The notes under the pieces: generated by a model
Database searches by the model: none
Told to the model about the DNA's origin: nothing
Seen by the model: the letters and a program-made list of their open reading frames with translations, nothing else
Part shown: positions 8,963-17,369 of the stretch, piece after piece
Layout: each line of letters starts with the position of its first letter
Position numbering within the stretch: the first letter of the stretch is position 1
Made by a program: the position numbers and the translations under genes
Assembly (NCBI RefSeq): GCF_019834675.1
Contig: NZ_JABUBU010000007.1
Location: 1 to 64,000 of the forward strand
DNA from: Rhodococcoides corynebacterioides
GTDB taxonomy: Bacteria > Actinomycetota > Actinomycetes > Mycobacteriales > Mycobacteriaceae
Direction of reading: 5' to 3'
Length of the DNA stretch: 64,000 bases

Positions 8963-10936
8963 ATGACCACCACCGAATCCGCCGACACACTGGCGAAGCA
9001 CCTGCGTAGGACGCTCGACGGCCGCTGGCGCGATGTGCGCGAGCAGACGCGTGAGCAGCTCTCCCGGCACGAGTTCGCGCCGCACTACACGCCCAACACC
9101 GCGATCGCCCGCACCAAGGCGACCGAGCAGCTGCGCATCCTCGCGGCGGCGGGTGCGGCGGAGTCCGGGTTCGCGAAATCCGTCGGCGGCACCGGCGACA
9201 TCGGCGCCGCGGTCACCATGATCGAGATGCTCGCGATGTCGGACCTCTCGCTGATGGTCAAGGCGGGCGTGCAGTGGGGCCTGTTCGGCGGCGCCATCGA
9301 GAACCTCGGGACGCAGCGCCATCACGACGAGTTCATCAAGCCGCTGATCGACCTCGAGACGTTCGGCTGCTTCGCCATGACCGAGACCGGGCACGGCAGC
9401 GACGTCCAGTCCATCGGCACCACCGCGACGTACGACCGGGACACGAAGGAATTCGTGATCAACACCCCGGACAAGTCCTGTCGCAAGGACTACATCGGCG
9501 GCGCGGCCGAGGCGGCCAAGTACGCCACCGTGTTCGCTCAGCTGATCACCGCCGGCCCCGGCGAGGAGCCGGAGAGCAAGGGCGTGCACTGCTTCGTGGT
9601 GCAGATCCGCGACGAGAACTTCGGCGAGGACATGCCCGGCGTCACCACGTACGACATCGGCTACAAGGGCGGCCTGCCCGGCGTGGACAACGGACGCATC
9701 GCGTTCGACCACGTCCGCATCCCCCGGACGGCCATGCTGAACAAGATCGCCGACGTCGCCGAGGACGGCAGCTACTCCTCGGACATCGACAACCCCAACC
9801 GGCGGTTCTTCACCATGCTCGGCACCCTCATCCGCGGGCGCATCACGGTCGGCGGTTCGGCGGGTGCCGCCGCTCGTGTCGCGCTCACCATCGCCACGCA
9901 GTACGCGTTGCAGCGCAAGCAGTTCAGCGCGCCGGGCACCGACGAGGAAGTCACGATCATGGACTACCTGGTGCACCAGCGGCGTCTGCTGCCGCTGATC
10001 GCCAAGTCCTACGCCCTGCAGTTCGCGCAGAACGAGCTGGTGTCGAAGATGCACGACATCCAGAGCGCCGAGGATCCCGACGCCGACGAGCAGCGCGAAC
10101 TCGAGGGCCGCGCCGCCGGCCTCAAGGCCGCCAACACCTGGCACGCCACCCGCGCCATCCAGGAGTCGCGCGAGGCCTGCGGCGGCGCCGGCTACCTCGC
10201 CGAGAACCGCCTCATCGCGCTCAAGGCCGACTCGGACGTGTTCACCACCTTCGAGGGCGACAACGTAGTGCTGACCCAGCTCGTCGCCAAGGAGCTGCTC
10301 ACCGCCTACGCCCACGAGGTGCGGTCCTTCGGGGCGGCCGACTGGGTGCGGTTCGCCGCCGAGACCGTCGGCGACGTGGTGAAGAAGCGCACCGCGGCCG
10401 CGCCGATCATCCAGACCCTCGTCGACAGCCGGCAGGACAACGAGGAGGAGGGCTCGCTGTTCAACCGCGGCACCCAGATCGCGATGTTCGAGGACCGCGA
10501 GGAGTACCTCATCTCCACCGCGGCCCGCCGCCTGAACGGCCTGTCCAAGAAGATGAGTCAGTTCGACGCGTTCAACACGGTGCAGGACCACATCCTCCAC
10601 GCGGCCACGGCGCACGTCGATCGCGTGATCCTCGAGGCGTTCGTCGCCGGAATCGACAACTGCGAGGACGACGACGCCAAGGAGCTGCTCGGCCAGGTGT
10701 GCGACCTCTACGCGCTGTCGGTGCTCGACGCCGACAAGGCGTGGTTCATCGAGCACCGGTACATCTCCACCGAGCGGTCGAAGGCCATCACCCGCGGCAT
10801 CAACGAGCGCTGCCGCACCCTGCGTCCGCACGCGCAGACGTTGATCGACGGGTTCGGCATCCCGGAGAACCTGCTCGGCGCCGCCATGCTCGCCGACGAC
10901 GAGCCGGGTGAGGTGAAGGAGTCCGTGAAGGCCTGA
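8963..10936 (+). CDS. large acyl-CoA dehydrogenase / acyl-CoA oxidase-like flavoprotein
   Basis: A 657-residue FAD enzyme of fatty acid beta-oxidation. The acyl-CoA dehydrogenase middle domain carries CFAMTETGHGSDVQS. The C-terminal part (REACGGAGYL, then TFEGDNVVLTQLVAKELL) is of the acyl-CoA oxidase type. The length is about 200 residues more than ordinary acyl-CoA dehydrogenases and close to acyl-CoA oxidases, so either electron acceptor is possible. The ATG at 8963 follows a leaderless -10 box. It is transcribed alone and ends in a 14-bp tandem repeat. Confidence 0.9.
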   Translation: MTTTESADTLAKHLRRTLDGRWRDVREQTREQLSRHEFAPHYTPNTAIARTKATEQLRILAAAGAAESGFAKSVGGTGDIGAAVTMIEMLAMSDLSLMVKAGVQWGLFGGAIENLGTQRHHDEFIKPLIDLETFGCFAMTETGHGSDVQSIGTTATYDRDTKEFVINTPDKSCRKDYIGGAAEAAKYATVFAQLITAGPGEEPESKGVHCFVVQIRDENFGEDMPGVTTYDIGYKGGLPGVDNGRIAFDHVRIPRTAMLNKIADVAEDGSYSSDIDNPNRRFFTMLGTLIRGRITVGGSAGAAARVALTIATQYALQRKQFSAPGTDEEVTIMDYLVHQRRLLPLIAKSYALQFAQNELVSKMHDIQSAEDPDADEQRELEGRAAGLKAANTWHATRAIQESREACGGAGYLAENRLIALKADSDVFTTFEGDNVVLTQLVAKELLTAYAHEVRSFGAADWVRFAAETVGDVVKKRTAAAPIIQTLVDSRQDNEEEGSLFNRGTQIAMFEDREEYLISTAARRLNGLSKKMSQFDAFNTVQDHILHAATAHVDRVILEAFVAGIDNCEDDDAKELLGQVCDLYALSVLDADKAWFIEHRYISTERSKAITRGINERCRTLRPHAQTLIDGFGIPENLLGAAMLADDEPGEVKESVKA

Positions 10937-10966
10937 TCTTCCCGGCCTGATCCTCCCGGCCTGATC
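10930..10966. repeat. 14-bp tandem repeat over a stop codon
   Basis: GGCCTGATC(T/C)TCCC units start at 10930 and 10944, with a partial copy at 10958. Each holds a TGA, and the first is the stop of the acyl-CoA dehydrogenase gene. The array ends just before the csoR stop. Confidence 0.85.
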
Positions 10967-10967
10967 G

Positions 10968-11243
10968 TCAGGAGCGAACGAGCCGCGCAATGGCATCGGA
11001 CGCTTCCTTGACCTTGGCCTCCGCCTCGGGCCCACCCTCGCGGGCTGCGTCGACCACGCAGCCCGCGAGGTGGGCGTCGAGCAGTTTCAGCGAGACCGAC
11101 TGCAGCGCCTTGGTCACCGCGGAGACCTGGGTGAGCACGTCGATGCAGTAGCGGTCGTCCGCCACCATCCGCGAGATGCCCGCCACCTGACCCTCGATGC
11201 GGCGCAGTCGCTTGAGAAGATCGTCCTGGTCGAAGCTGCTCAT
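10968..11243 (-). CDS. csoR: CsoR family copper-sensing repressor
   Basis: A 91-residue all-helical repressor of the CsoR/RcnR/FrmR family. The Cu(I) ligand set is present: C33 (DRYCIDVLTQ), H58 and C62 (LLDAHLAGCVVDAA). This Cys-His-Cys pattern is the copper-sensing one. Apo protein binds DNA and copper releases it. A palindrome, TACCCCCTGGGGGTA, lies 11 bp upstream of the ATG, so it probably represses itself. No copper ATPase or chaperone gene is adjacent, so its other targets must be elsewhere. Confidence 0.92.
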   Translation of the reverse strand: MSSFDQDDLLKRLRRIEGQVAGISRMVADDRYCIDVLTQVSAVTKALQSVSLKLLDAHLAGCVVDAAREGGPEAEAKVKEASDAIARLVRS

Positions 11244-11253
11244 GCGACGAGGG

Positions 11254-11268
11254 TACCCCCTGGGGGTA
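11254..11268. promoter_or_regulatory. putative CsoR operator
   Basis: A perfect 15-bp palindrome, TACCCCCTGGGGGTA, lies directly upstream of csoR. G/C-tract palindromes flanked by TA are typical CsoR/RcnR-family operators. Position and symmetry point to autoregulation. Confidence 0.7.
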
Positions 11269-11281
11269 TTTCCGCGTCGGG

Positions 11282-11617
11282 CTACGCGCGGCGTCGCAGT
11301 CGCAGCAGCAGGTGGACCCCCACGGCCGCGGCGATCACCGCACCGGCCACCCACGGGCCGGAGAACTGCGTCAGCGTCCACGTGAACGTCGTCGACCCGC
11401 CCGCCTCGGCGGGAAGCGTGACGACCTCCGAGGTGGGAGTCGACGTCACGCCCCGCTGCCACAGCAGGAGAGCCGCGACGAACGCGACCAGAGCCAGTGC
11501 CGCGTGCACGGCCGCACTGCCGCCACGGCGCGTCACGGCCGCACTGCCTCCACGGCGCGTCACGGCCGCACTGCCGCCACGGCGCGTCACGGCCGCACTG
11601 CCGCCACGGCGCGTCAC
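11282..11617 (-). CDS. small two-helix membrane protein with a repeated N-terminus
   Basis: Up to 111 residues: four copies of VTRRGGSAA, a membrane helix (AALALVAFVAALLLW), a 30-residue outer loop rich in Thr and Ser, a second helix (WVAGAVIAAAVGVHLLL) and an Arg-rich end. The GTG at 11617 overlaps the stop of the DUF3093-like gene (GTGA), but each 27-bp repeat supplies another in-frame GTG (11590, 11563, 11536, 11509). The true start is therefore uncertain and may be multiple. No family was recognised. Confidence 0.65.
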   Translation of the reverse strand: MTRRGGSAAVTRRGGSAAVTRRGGSAAVTRRGGSAAVHAALALVAFVAALLLWQRGVTSTPTSEVVTLPAEAGGSTTFTWTLTQFSGPWVAGAVIAAAVGVHLLLRLRRRA

Positions 11618-11625
11618 GGCCGCAC
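11507..11625. repeat. 27-bp tandem repeat (4.4 copies) across a stop/start overlap
   Basis: The unit beginning CACGGCCGCACTGCCGCCAC repeats at 11507, 11534, 11561 and 11588, with a partial copy at 11615. Only one base change is seen between units. On the minus strand each unit contains GTGA, a start codon for the downstream gene overlapping a TGA in the frame of the upstream gene. Confidence 0.95.
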
Positions 11626-12084
11626 CACGCGCAGCAGGTGCTCCCGCAACGCCTCGTCGTCCTTCGCCCACGCCTGCACCACTCCCTGACCGCGCAGGCG
11701 CAGCCCCACCGCCGTGCGACCCCGCGGCACCCCGCTGAGCTCGCCCAGGACGCGTGCGCTCTGCCACTTCTCGAGGGTGTTGCCGTTGGCGGCGTAGTTC
11801 GGCTCCGGGTACACCTCGGCGATGTCCGCCACGGCGACGTTCTCGGTGCCCTGCGTCAGTTCGTCGGCGGTGAGGATCACCGTCACGTGGCGACGGGCGG
11901 CGACGATCTGCACGGCCGTGAACCCCATGAGGACGACGGCGATCACCGCGAGGGCGACCCAGTGCACCACCGGGCCCGTGGTCAGCTCCACGATCAGGGC
12001 GACCACGCAGAAGATCGGCCCCCAGGCCAGGGCCCGCCAGCGTGCGCCCCACTCCACGAACAGCACGTCCTCGGGGGCGGTCAC
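11614..12084 (-). CDS. DUF3093-like membrane protein
   Basis: A 156-residue protein with two close membrane helices at about 18-58 (WGPIFCVVALIVELTTG, then VHWVALAVIAVVLMGF) and a soluble C-terminal domain (VILTADELTQGTENVAVADI) that resembles small PH-like folds. This fits DUF3093. The last residues, REHLLRVVRP, abut the 27-bp repeat that holds its stop. It overlaps the gene on each side by 4 bp, so four genes from 12572 to 11243 probably form one transcript. Function unknown. Confidence 0.7.
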   Translation of the reverse strand: MTAPEDVLFVEWGARWRALAWGPIFCVVALIVELTTGPVVHWVALAVIAVVLMGFTAVQIVAARRHVTVILTADELTQGTENVAVADIAEVYPEPNYAANGNTLEKWQSARVLGELSGVPRGRTAVGLRLRGQGVVQAWAKDDEALREHLLRVVRP

Positions 12085-12572
12085 GGCGCGTCGTCCTCTC
12101 CCGCGGCAGGGGTGAACCAGGGCGCCACGGACGGCCGGTAGACCAGCAGGGAGCCGACCACGAACGTCAGGGCACCGACGGTGGCGAGCAGCGGCACGAC
12201 GGCGAACCCGATGAGCACCGAGCCGAGCAGGAAGAGCGCCGCGAGCGCCGACAGCACCATCAGGGCGCGGCGGAAGCGGGCGTCGCCGCGGCGGCAGGTG
12301 GGACCGGCGAGGAACCCGACGCCGGCGCCGACCGCCACGAACAACGCACCCACCGTGCGGAGGATCGTGATCACGCCGTCGGCGTCGGACGCGTCACCGC
12401 CGCCGTCGAGGATCTGCGTGCGCAGGGTCGAGACGGGGAACGTCAGGGAGAGCAGGCCCAGCAGGACGACGGCGACCGCGCCGACGACCCAGGCGACGAG
12501 CGCCACGGTCACGAGAGTGGGGCGGCCGGTCGGAGCGGCGGGGAGTTCGGCAGGCGTGCTCACGCCCACCAT
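12081..12572 (-). CDS. four-helix membrane protein of unknown function
   Basis: 163 residues with four predicted membrane helices (LVTVALVAWVVGAVAVVLL, VGALFVAVGAGVGFLAG, LMVLSALAALFLLGSVLIG, LLATVGALTFVVGSLLV) joined by short loops. The stop overlaps the DUF3093-like ATG (ATGA). The start could be the ATG at 12572 or a GTG three codons later. No motif gives a function. Its place between heme and copper-regulator genes is not informative by itself. Confidence 0.7.
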   Translation of the reverse strand: MVGVSTPAELPAAPTGRPTLVTVALVAWVVGAVAVVLLGLLSLTFPVSTLRTQILDGGGDASDADGVITILRTVGALFVAVGAGVGFLAGPTCRRGDARFRRALMVLSALAALFLLGSVLIGFAVVPLLATVGALTFVVGSLLVYRPSVAPWFTPAAGEDDAP

Positions 12573-12588
12573 CCTGCCGAACGGCGAC

Positions 12589-12777
12589 TCACCCCAGGAC
12601 GGCAGGCAGGAACACGGAGGCGGCCATGAGGATGCCGGTCACCACCACCACGAGGAGCAACCACAGTTCACGGCGCCCGCTGCGGCAGGGGACGGTGTGC
12701 ATGCGGTGTGGGTGCGAGTGGTGTGGGTGCGAGTGCCCGGAGCTCACGCTGCGGCGGTTCTCGATGTTCGCGGTCAA
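12589..12777 (-). CDS. His-rich single-helix mini membrane protein (TTG start)
   Basis: A 62-residue protein. The N-terminal half carries a cluster of seven His (GHSHPHHSHPHRMH, about 14-27) and the C-terminal half one membrane helix (LWLLLVVVVTGILMAASVFL). The TTG at 12777 is chosen because GGGGGAGG ends 7 nt upstream; the ATG at 12849 has no site and would run through a CRP-like palindrome. The His cluster is encoded by an exact 15-bp duplication and could bind metal ions. That is inferred from composition and from csoR being nearby. No known family. Confidence 0.6.
   Translation of the reverse strand: MTANIENRRSVSSGHSHPHHSHPHRMHTVPCRSGRRELWLLLVVVVTGILMAASVFLPAVLG
12706..12735. repeat. exact 15-bp tandem duplication encoding HSHPH
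   Basis: GTGTGGGTGCGAGTG is repeated head to tail at 12706 and 12721. On the minus strand it encodes two HSHPH units in the His-rich mini protein. Confidence 0.9.
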
Positions 12778-12806
12778 CGTGCGTCCTCCCCCGGCTCGAC
12801 CGTGCG

Positions 12807-12822
12807 TGTGACACCTGTCACG
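12807..12822. promoter_or_regulatory. CRP/GlxR-like palindrome upstream of the His-rich mini gene
   Basis: TGTGACACCTGTCACG matches TGTGA-N6-TCACA with one mismatch. It lies 30 bp before the TTG start, within reach of the core promoter. Confidence 0.5.
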
Positions 12823-12909
12823 GTACACCCGGGTCCGCGCGTCGCACAATCGGCGTCGGCGCAGGTCGGGGGCGGGTTCCGGGGGTCGAGACGACGCGAA
12901 CGGCGTGCG

Positions 12910-13059
12910 TCAGGCCGCGGCGAATCCGCTGGCCACCACCAGGATCACCACCACCACGGCGGACGAGAGCAGCAGCAGCGCGAAGATCTCCGCCGCCCAG
13001 CGCCGTCGCTCGCCGGACCCCCGGCCGAGCTCCCCGCGCCCGTACTCGAGTTGTGCCAT
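12910..13059 (-). CDS. 49-residue single-helix membrane protein
   Basis: The mini protein begins MAQLEYGRGELGRGS and ends with one strong membrane helix (IFALLLLSSAVVVVILVVAS). The ATG at 13059 has GGAGG 5 nt upstream, which is good support for so short a frame. A CRP-like palindrome lies about 53 bp upstream. The short polar N-terminus followed by a C-terminal helix is typical of small regulatory or accessory membrane peptides. No homologue is recognised. Confidence 0.6.
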   Translation of the reverse strand: MAQLEYGRGELGRGSGERRRWAAEIFALLLLSSAVVVVILVVASGFAAA

Positions 13060-13111
13060 GACTACCTCCGCCGATGCCGGATCCGACCCGAGCTCAGCGT
13101 AACGCCACAGG

Positions 13112-13127
13112 TGTAACTCGAGTCACA
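13112..13127. promoter_or_regulatory. CRP/GlxR-like palindrome upstream of the 49-residue gene
   Basis: TGTAACTCGAGTCACA matches TGTGA-N6-TCACA with one mismatch, around the core ACTCGAGT. It is 53 bp before the start at 13059. Confidence 0.5.
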
Positions 13128-13145
13128 TCCGTTGCAGGCGTGTCG

Positions 13146-13775
13146 TCAGGCGCGTCGACGCAGGAAGTACTCCGTCGACTCGCGCCGGTGCATCAGGTAC
13201 ACCGCACCCGCGGCGGCGACGGCCTGGAGGATGCCCAGGATCGTCGTCACGACGGCCGTGGCGCCGGAGACGCCGCCGAGGCCGAACAGGGACGGCAGCG
13301 TGGTCACCACGACCACCACGCCGATCGCCGTCAACACCGCTCGCGCCCACAGCTTTCCGGCGCGCATCTTGCGCACGACCAGCCAGACCAGCGCGGTGAT
13401 CGCCGCCGCGAACAGCAGCGCGAATCCCATCGCCACGGTGAGCACGGTGTCCGCGGTCTCCGGCGGCAGGGCCAGCGACGGGTCCTGCGCGGTGACGTCG
13501 GCCATCAGGGCGTCGACGAACACGTCGCGGTCGGACCAGATGGACCACAGTCCGACGAGCATCGACGCCACCCCGAGACCGATGACCACGATCCACAGGT
13601 GGCGGGAGGTCTCGATGTCGACGGGAGCGGGGTCGTGCTGCGGGGGCGGTGCGGGCTGCATCGCACTCGGCGGCAGGCCCTCCGGGTGCCAGTTCCCCTG
13701 CGGCTGCGGGTTCCCGCCCGGCGGCCGACCTTCCGGATGCCAGGGCGGCGGGCCGAACGGCGGATCGTCGGTCAT
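13146..13775 (-). CDS. four-helix membrane protein with a Pro-rich N-terminus
   Basis: A 209-residue protein. The first 50 residues are a Pro/Gly/His-rich cytoplasmic segment with a repeated WHPEG motif. About four membrane helices follow ([76 protein letters not shown]). The ATG overlaps the hemB stop (ATGA), so it is made with the heme operon, as Rv0513 sits after hemB in M. tuberculosis. A role in heme supply is suggested only by this linkage. Confidence 0.75.
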   Translation of the reverse strand: MTDDPPFGPPPWHPEGRPPGGNPQPQGNWHPEGLPPSAMQPAPPPQHDPAPVDIETSRHLWIVVIGLGVASMLVGLWSIWSDRDVFVDALMADVTAQDPSLALPPETADTVLTVAMGFALLFAAAITALVWLVVRKMRAGKLWARAVLTAIGVVVVVTTLPSLFGLGGVSGATAVVTTILGILQAVAAAGAVYLMHRRESTEYFLRRRA

Positions 13776-14752
13776 CGCGCCAGCCGTTCCGCGACCTCGG
13801 TGGCCCAGTAGGTGAGCACGATGTCGGCACCCGCGCGGCGGATGCCCAGGATCGACTCGTCGATGGCGGCCTCCCGGTCGATCCAGCCGCGCTCGGCGGC
13901 GGCGGTGATCATCGCGTACTCCCCCGAGATCTGATACGCCGCCACGGGAACCGGCGAGGCGTCCGCGACCTCGCGCAGCACGTCGAGGTAGCTCATGGCG
14001 GGTTTGACCATCACCATGTCGGCGCCCTCGGCGACGTCGAGGTCCAACTCGCGCAACGACTCCCGGCGGTTGGCCGCGTCCTGCTGGTAGGTGCGGCGAT
14101 CGCCGCGCAGCGTGGAGCCGACGGCCTCGCGGAACGGGCCGTAGAAGGCGGAGGCGTACTTGGCGGTGTAGGCCAGCTGGCTCACGTCGGCGAACCCGGC
14201 GGTGTCGAGCCCTTGCCGGATCGCGCCGATCTGGCCGTCCATCATCCCGCTCGGTCCCAGCACGTGCGCGCCCGACTCCGCCTGTGCCACCGCCATGTCC
14301 ACGTACCGCACCAGGGTCGCGTCGTTGTCGACGCTGCCGTCGGCGGCGAGGACGCCGCAGTGTCCGTGGTCGGTGAACTCGTCGAGGCACGTGTCCGCCA
14401 TGATCACGGTGCCGTCCCCGAATTCGTCACGCAGGCGCCGCAATCCGCGGTTGAGGATGCCGTCGGGATCGGAGGCCTGCGTGCCCTCGCCGTCCTTGTC
14501 CTCGGGCTTCGGCACGCCGAAGAGCATCAGGCCGCCGACGCCCGCCCGCACCGCGCGCTCGCCGGCCTCGGCCAGCGAGTCCAGCGTGTGCTGGTGGACG
14601 CCGGGCATCGACGAGATCTCCCGCGGGGCGTCGATACCGTCGGCGACGAACATCGGCAGCACCAGATGCCGTGGCTCGAGCGAGGTCTCGGCCACCAGCC
14701 GCCGCACCGCGGGAGTGCGGCGGAGGCGACGGGGACGATCGATGGGGAACAT
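13772..14752 (-). CDS. hemB: delta-aminolevulinic acid dehydratase (porphobilinogen synthase)
   Basis: A 326-residue enzyme that joins two 5-aminolevulinates into porphobilinogen. The zinc-site segment [14 protein letters not shown] (cysteines 122 and 132) and both active-site lysines, YTAKYAS (K198) and [11 protein letters not shown] (K250), are present. The ATG at 14752 is 4 bp after the hemD stop, and family length supports this start over the upstream one. It is the last biosynthetic gene of the rex-hemACDB operon. Confidence 0.97.
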   Translation of the reverse strand: MFPIDRPRRLRRTPAVRRLVAETSLEPRHLVLPMFVADGIDAPREISSMPGVHQHTLDSLAEAGERAVRAGVGGLMLFGVPKPEDKDGEGTQASDPDGILNRGLRRLRDEFGDGTVIMADTCLDEFTDHGHCGVLAADGSVDNDATLVRYVDMAVAQAESGAHVLGPSGMMDGQIGAIRQGLDTAGFADVSQLAYTAKYASAFYGPFREAVGSTLRGDRRTYQQDAANRRESLRELDLDVAEGADMVMVKPAMSYLDVLREVADASPVPVAAYQISGEYAMITAAAERGWIDREAAIDESILGIRRAGADIVLTYWATEVAERLAR

Positions 14753-14756
14753 CGGC

Positions 14757-16322
14757 TCAGCGCCGCCGCGACTTCTTGCGCGGCGGAGGCAGCGCACCCT
14801 CGGCGCGCAGCCGCGCCGCGTGCTCGGCCAGCGCCTCGACCAGCGGACCGATCTGCGCCGTCTCCGGCTGCACGTCGACGCGCAGACCGAACTCGACGGC
14901 CGTCTCGGCGGTCTTCGGTCCGATGCAGGCGACCAGCGTGCGGGCGTGCGGCTTGCCGGCGATGCCGACGAGGTTGCGCACCGTCGAGCTCGACGTGAAG
15001 CAGACCGCGTCGAACCCGCCGGTCTTGATCATCTCGCGGGTCTCCGCGGCGGGCGGTGCCGCGCGGACGGTGCGGTAGGCGGTGACGTCGTCGATCTCCC
15101 AGCCGCGCTCGCGCAGCCCCTCCGCCAGCGTCTCCGTCGCGATGTCCGCACGCGGCAACAGGACTCGGTTGACCGGGTCGAACACCTCGTCGTACGGCGG
15201 GAAGTCCTCGAGCAGCCCCAGCGAGCTCTGCTCACCGGAGGGCACCAGCTCGGGATTGATGCCGAACGAGCGGACCTTGTCCGCCGTGGCCTCGCCGACG
15301 CAGGCGATCTTCACGCCGGAGAACGCGCGGGCGTCCAGACCGAACTCGGCGAACTTCTCCCACACGGCACGCACCGCGTTGGTGGAGGTGAACACCACCC
15401 ACTGGTAGCGACCGTCGACCAGGCCCTTGACCGAGCGCTCCATCTGCGCCGGGCTGCGGGGCGGCTCGACGGCGATGGTCGGCACCTCGATGGGGATGGC
15501 GCCGTGGGTGACCAGTCGATCGCTCATCTCCGCGGCCTGGTCCTTGGTGCGCGGCACCAGCACGGTCCAGCCGTACAGGGCGCGAGACTCCCACCAGGAC
15601 ATCTTGTTCCGCTGCGAGACCACCTTGCCGACCGTGACCACCAGCGAGCCGACCAGCTCGGAACCGGCGTCGTTGAGGGTGGCCAGGGTCGCCTCGACGG
15701 TGCGTTGCTGACGGGTCGTGCCGCGCACGGTGATCGCCACCGGAGTCTGCGGCGCGAGGCCGTGTTCGACCAGGGCACTGGCGGTCTCGGCGAGGTGACC
15801 GGCGGTGGCGTGGAGCACCAGCGGACCCGGCGCGGCCGCGAGCGACGCCCAGTTGACGTCGCCGCGCACGTCGGCCTCGGTGTGTTCGGAGCCCAGCGCC
15901 ATACCCGCGTAGCTCGGCACGGCGGAGCCGGCGGGCAGGCCGGGGACCACCTCGAACTGCACCGAGGTACGCGCCACGGCGGTGACCTCCGCGATGACCG
16001 AGTCGGTCGTCAGCGGATCACCGGAGACCAACCGCACCACGTCGTGGCCGTTCTTCGCCTCGGCCACCAGGGTTTTCGCGACCTCGGCCGGTTCGCCCAG
16101 CGCCGGACGCACGTCCACGCCGGTGTCGCCGTTCTCGTCGGCCGGTCGACGCACGGCCGACCCCACCATCGCGACGACGCCCTTGTCGACGTCGGGGTCG
16201 GTGAACGCCAGCTCGGCCACGGCGAGCGCCTCGCGGGCTCGCACGGTCAGCAGTGCCGGGTCGCCGGGCCCGGATCCCACGAACAGGATCCGACCCGGGG
16301 TGTTCTTGCGGACTCGGCTCAT
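14757..16322 (-). CDS. hemD: bifunctional uroporphyrinogen-III C-methyltransferase / uroporphyrinogen-III synthase
   Basis: A 521-residue fusion. Residues about 8-250 form a tetrapyrrole (SUMT-type) methylase domain ([20 protein letters not shown] at the start). Residues about 265-500 form the HemD synthase domain that closes and isomerises hydroxymethylbilane ([16 protein letters not shown], later [15 protein letters not shown]). The fusion is usual in actinobacteria (Rv0511) and links heme with siroheme/cobalamin branches. A basic tail, [10 protein letters not shown], ends it. It follows hemC after a 36-bp gap. Confidence 0.95.
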   Translation of the reverse strand: MSRVRKNTPGRILFVGSGPGDPALLTVRAREALAVAELAFTDPDVDKGVVAMVGSAVRRPADENGDTGVDVRPALGEPAEVAKTLVAEAKNGHDVVRLVSGDPLTTDSVIAEVTAVARTSVQFEVVPGLPAGSAVPSYAGMALGSEHTEADVRGDVNWASLAAAPGPLVLHATAGHLAETASALVEHGLAPQTPVAITVRGTTRQQRTVEATLATLNDAGSELVGSLVVTVGKVVSQRNKMSWWESRALYGWTVLVPRTKDQAAEMSDRLVTHGAIPIEVPTIAVEPPRSPAQMERSVKGLVDGRYQWVVFTSTNAVRAVWEKFAEFGLDARAFSGVKIACVGEATADKVRSFGINPELVPSGEQSSLGLLEDFPPYDEVFDPVNRVLLPRADIATETLAEGLRERGWEIDDVTAYRTVRAAPPAAETREMIKTGGFDAVCFTSSSTVRNLVGIAGKPHARTLVACIGPKTAETAVEFGLRVDVQPETAQIGPLVEALAEHAARLRAEGALPPPRKKSRRR

Positions 16323-16358
16323 CGTTGGTTCTCCAGTGCGTTGTTGCGGTAGCGGGGA

Positions 16359-17369
16359 TCAGGCATTGCCGCTCCCGGTGGTCGTGCTCGCCGCGGTCGG
16401 CGACGATGCGGGTTCGGTGACCTCGACGAGGTCGCGGGCGCCGAGGTCCAACAACTCTCGGGCGACGGACCGCCCGAGGGCCTCGGCGTCCGCCACGGCG
16501 CCGACGGCCGACGCGCGGACGACGTCCGACCCGTCGACGGCCGCGGCGCAGCCACGGACCGACAGTTCCTCGATCACCCGGCCGTCGTCGTCGAGCGAGT
16601 CGACCACCTCGGCGATCGCCCCGACCGGCGCGGTGCATCCGGCCTCGAGCTCGGCGAGCAGCGCGCGTTCGGCCGTCACGGCGGCGCGGGCCGTCGCGTC
16701 GTCGAGTTCGGCGAGGACGGCGGCGAGATCGGCGTCGTCGCTGCGACATTCGACCGCCAGCGCACCCTGCGCGGGTGCCGGCAGGAACTGCACGGGCTCG
16801 AGTGCCTCGGTGACCACGTCCAGGCGGTCGATCCGGGCCAGTCCCGCGCGGGCGACGACGACGGCGTCGAGCTCGCCCGAAGCGACCTTGCCGATGCGGG
16901 TGTCGAGGTTGCCGCGCAACGGCTGGACGTCGAGACCCAGTCCGAGAGCACGCAACTGGGCGATCCGGCGCGGGGCGGACGTACCGACGGTGGCGCCGGG
17001 CGGCAGGGCGCCGAGCACCAGGCCGTCGCGGGCGACGAGCGCATCGCGCGGATCCTCGCGTGCGGGGATGGCGGCCACGGTGAACCGCGGGTCCTGCGCC
17101 GTCGGCAGATCCTTGTACGAATGGACGGCGACGTCGATGGTGTTGTCGGCCAGCGCTTCTCGGAGCGCCGCGGTGAACACGCCGACGCCGATCTGCTGGA
17201 CCGGTGCGGCCGACTTGTCGCCCGCGGTGGCCACCACGACCAGCTCGGTCTCGACGCCGGCCGCGGTGATCGCGGCGCGCACGGTCTCCGCCTGCGTGGT
17301 GGCGAGCAGACTGCCTCGCGTCCCGACGCGGATCACGCGCTTGTCCAGCGCGGCTGCGGTGGCGGTCAT
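16359..17369 (-). CDS. hemC: hydroxymethylbilane synthase (porphobilinogen deaminase)
   Basis: A 336-residue enzyme that polymerises four porphobilinogens. The family start [16 protein letters not shown], the catalytic region SYKDLPT, and the dipyrromethane-cofactor cysteine in [10 protein letters not shown] (C245) are all present. The ATG overlaps the hemA stop (ATGA), so translation is coupled. It is a middle gene of the heme operon. Confidence 0.97.
   Translation of the reverse strand: MTATAAALDKRVIRVGTRGSLLATTQAETVRAAITAAGVETELVVVATAGDKSAAPVQQIGVGVFTAALREALADNTIDVAVHSYKDLPTAQDPRFTVAAIPAREDPRDALVARDGLVLGALPPGATVGTSAPRRIAQLRALGLGLDVQPLRGNLDTRIGKVASGELDAVVVARAGLARIDRLDVVTEALEPVQFLPAPAQGALAVECRSDDADLAAVLAELDDATARAAVTAERALLAELEAGCTAPVGAIAEVVDSLDDDGRVIEELSVRGCAAAVDGSDVVRASAVGAVADAEALGRSVARELLDLGARDLVEVTEPASSPTAASTTTGSGNA

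Noticed and set aside
11507..11625. Repeat array considered as a CRISPR
   Set aside because: The 27-bp units are directly adjacent with no spacers and are in frame with a gene; no cas genes are present.
13146..14390. Longer frame suggesting a 414-residue protein upstream of 13775
   Set aside because: The upstream part is antisense-like Arg/Gly-rich sequence over hemB; the real start at 13775 overlaps the hemB stop.
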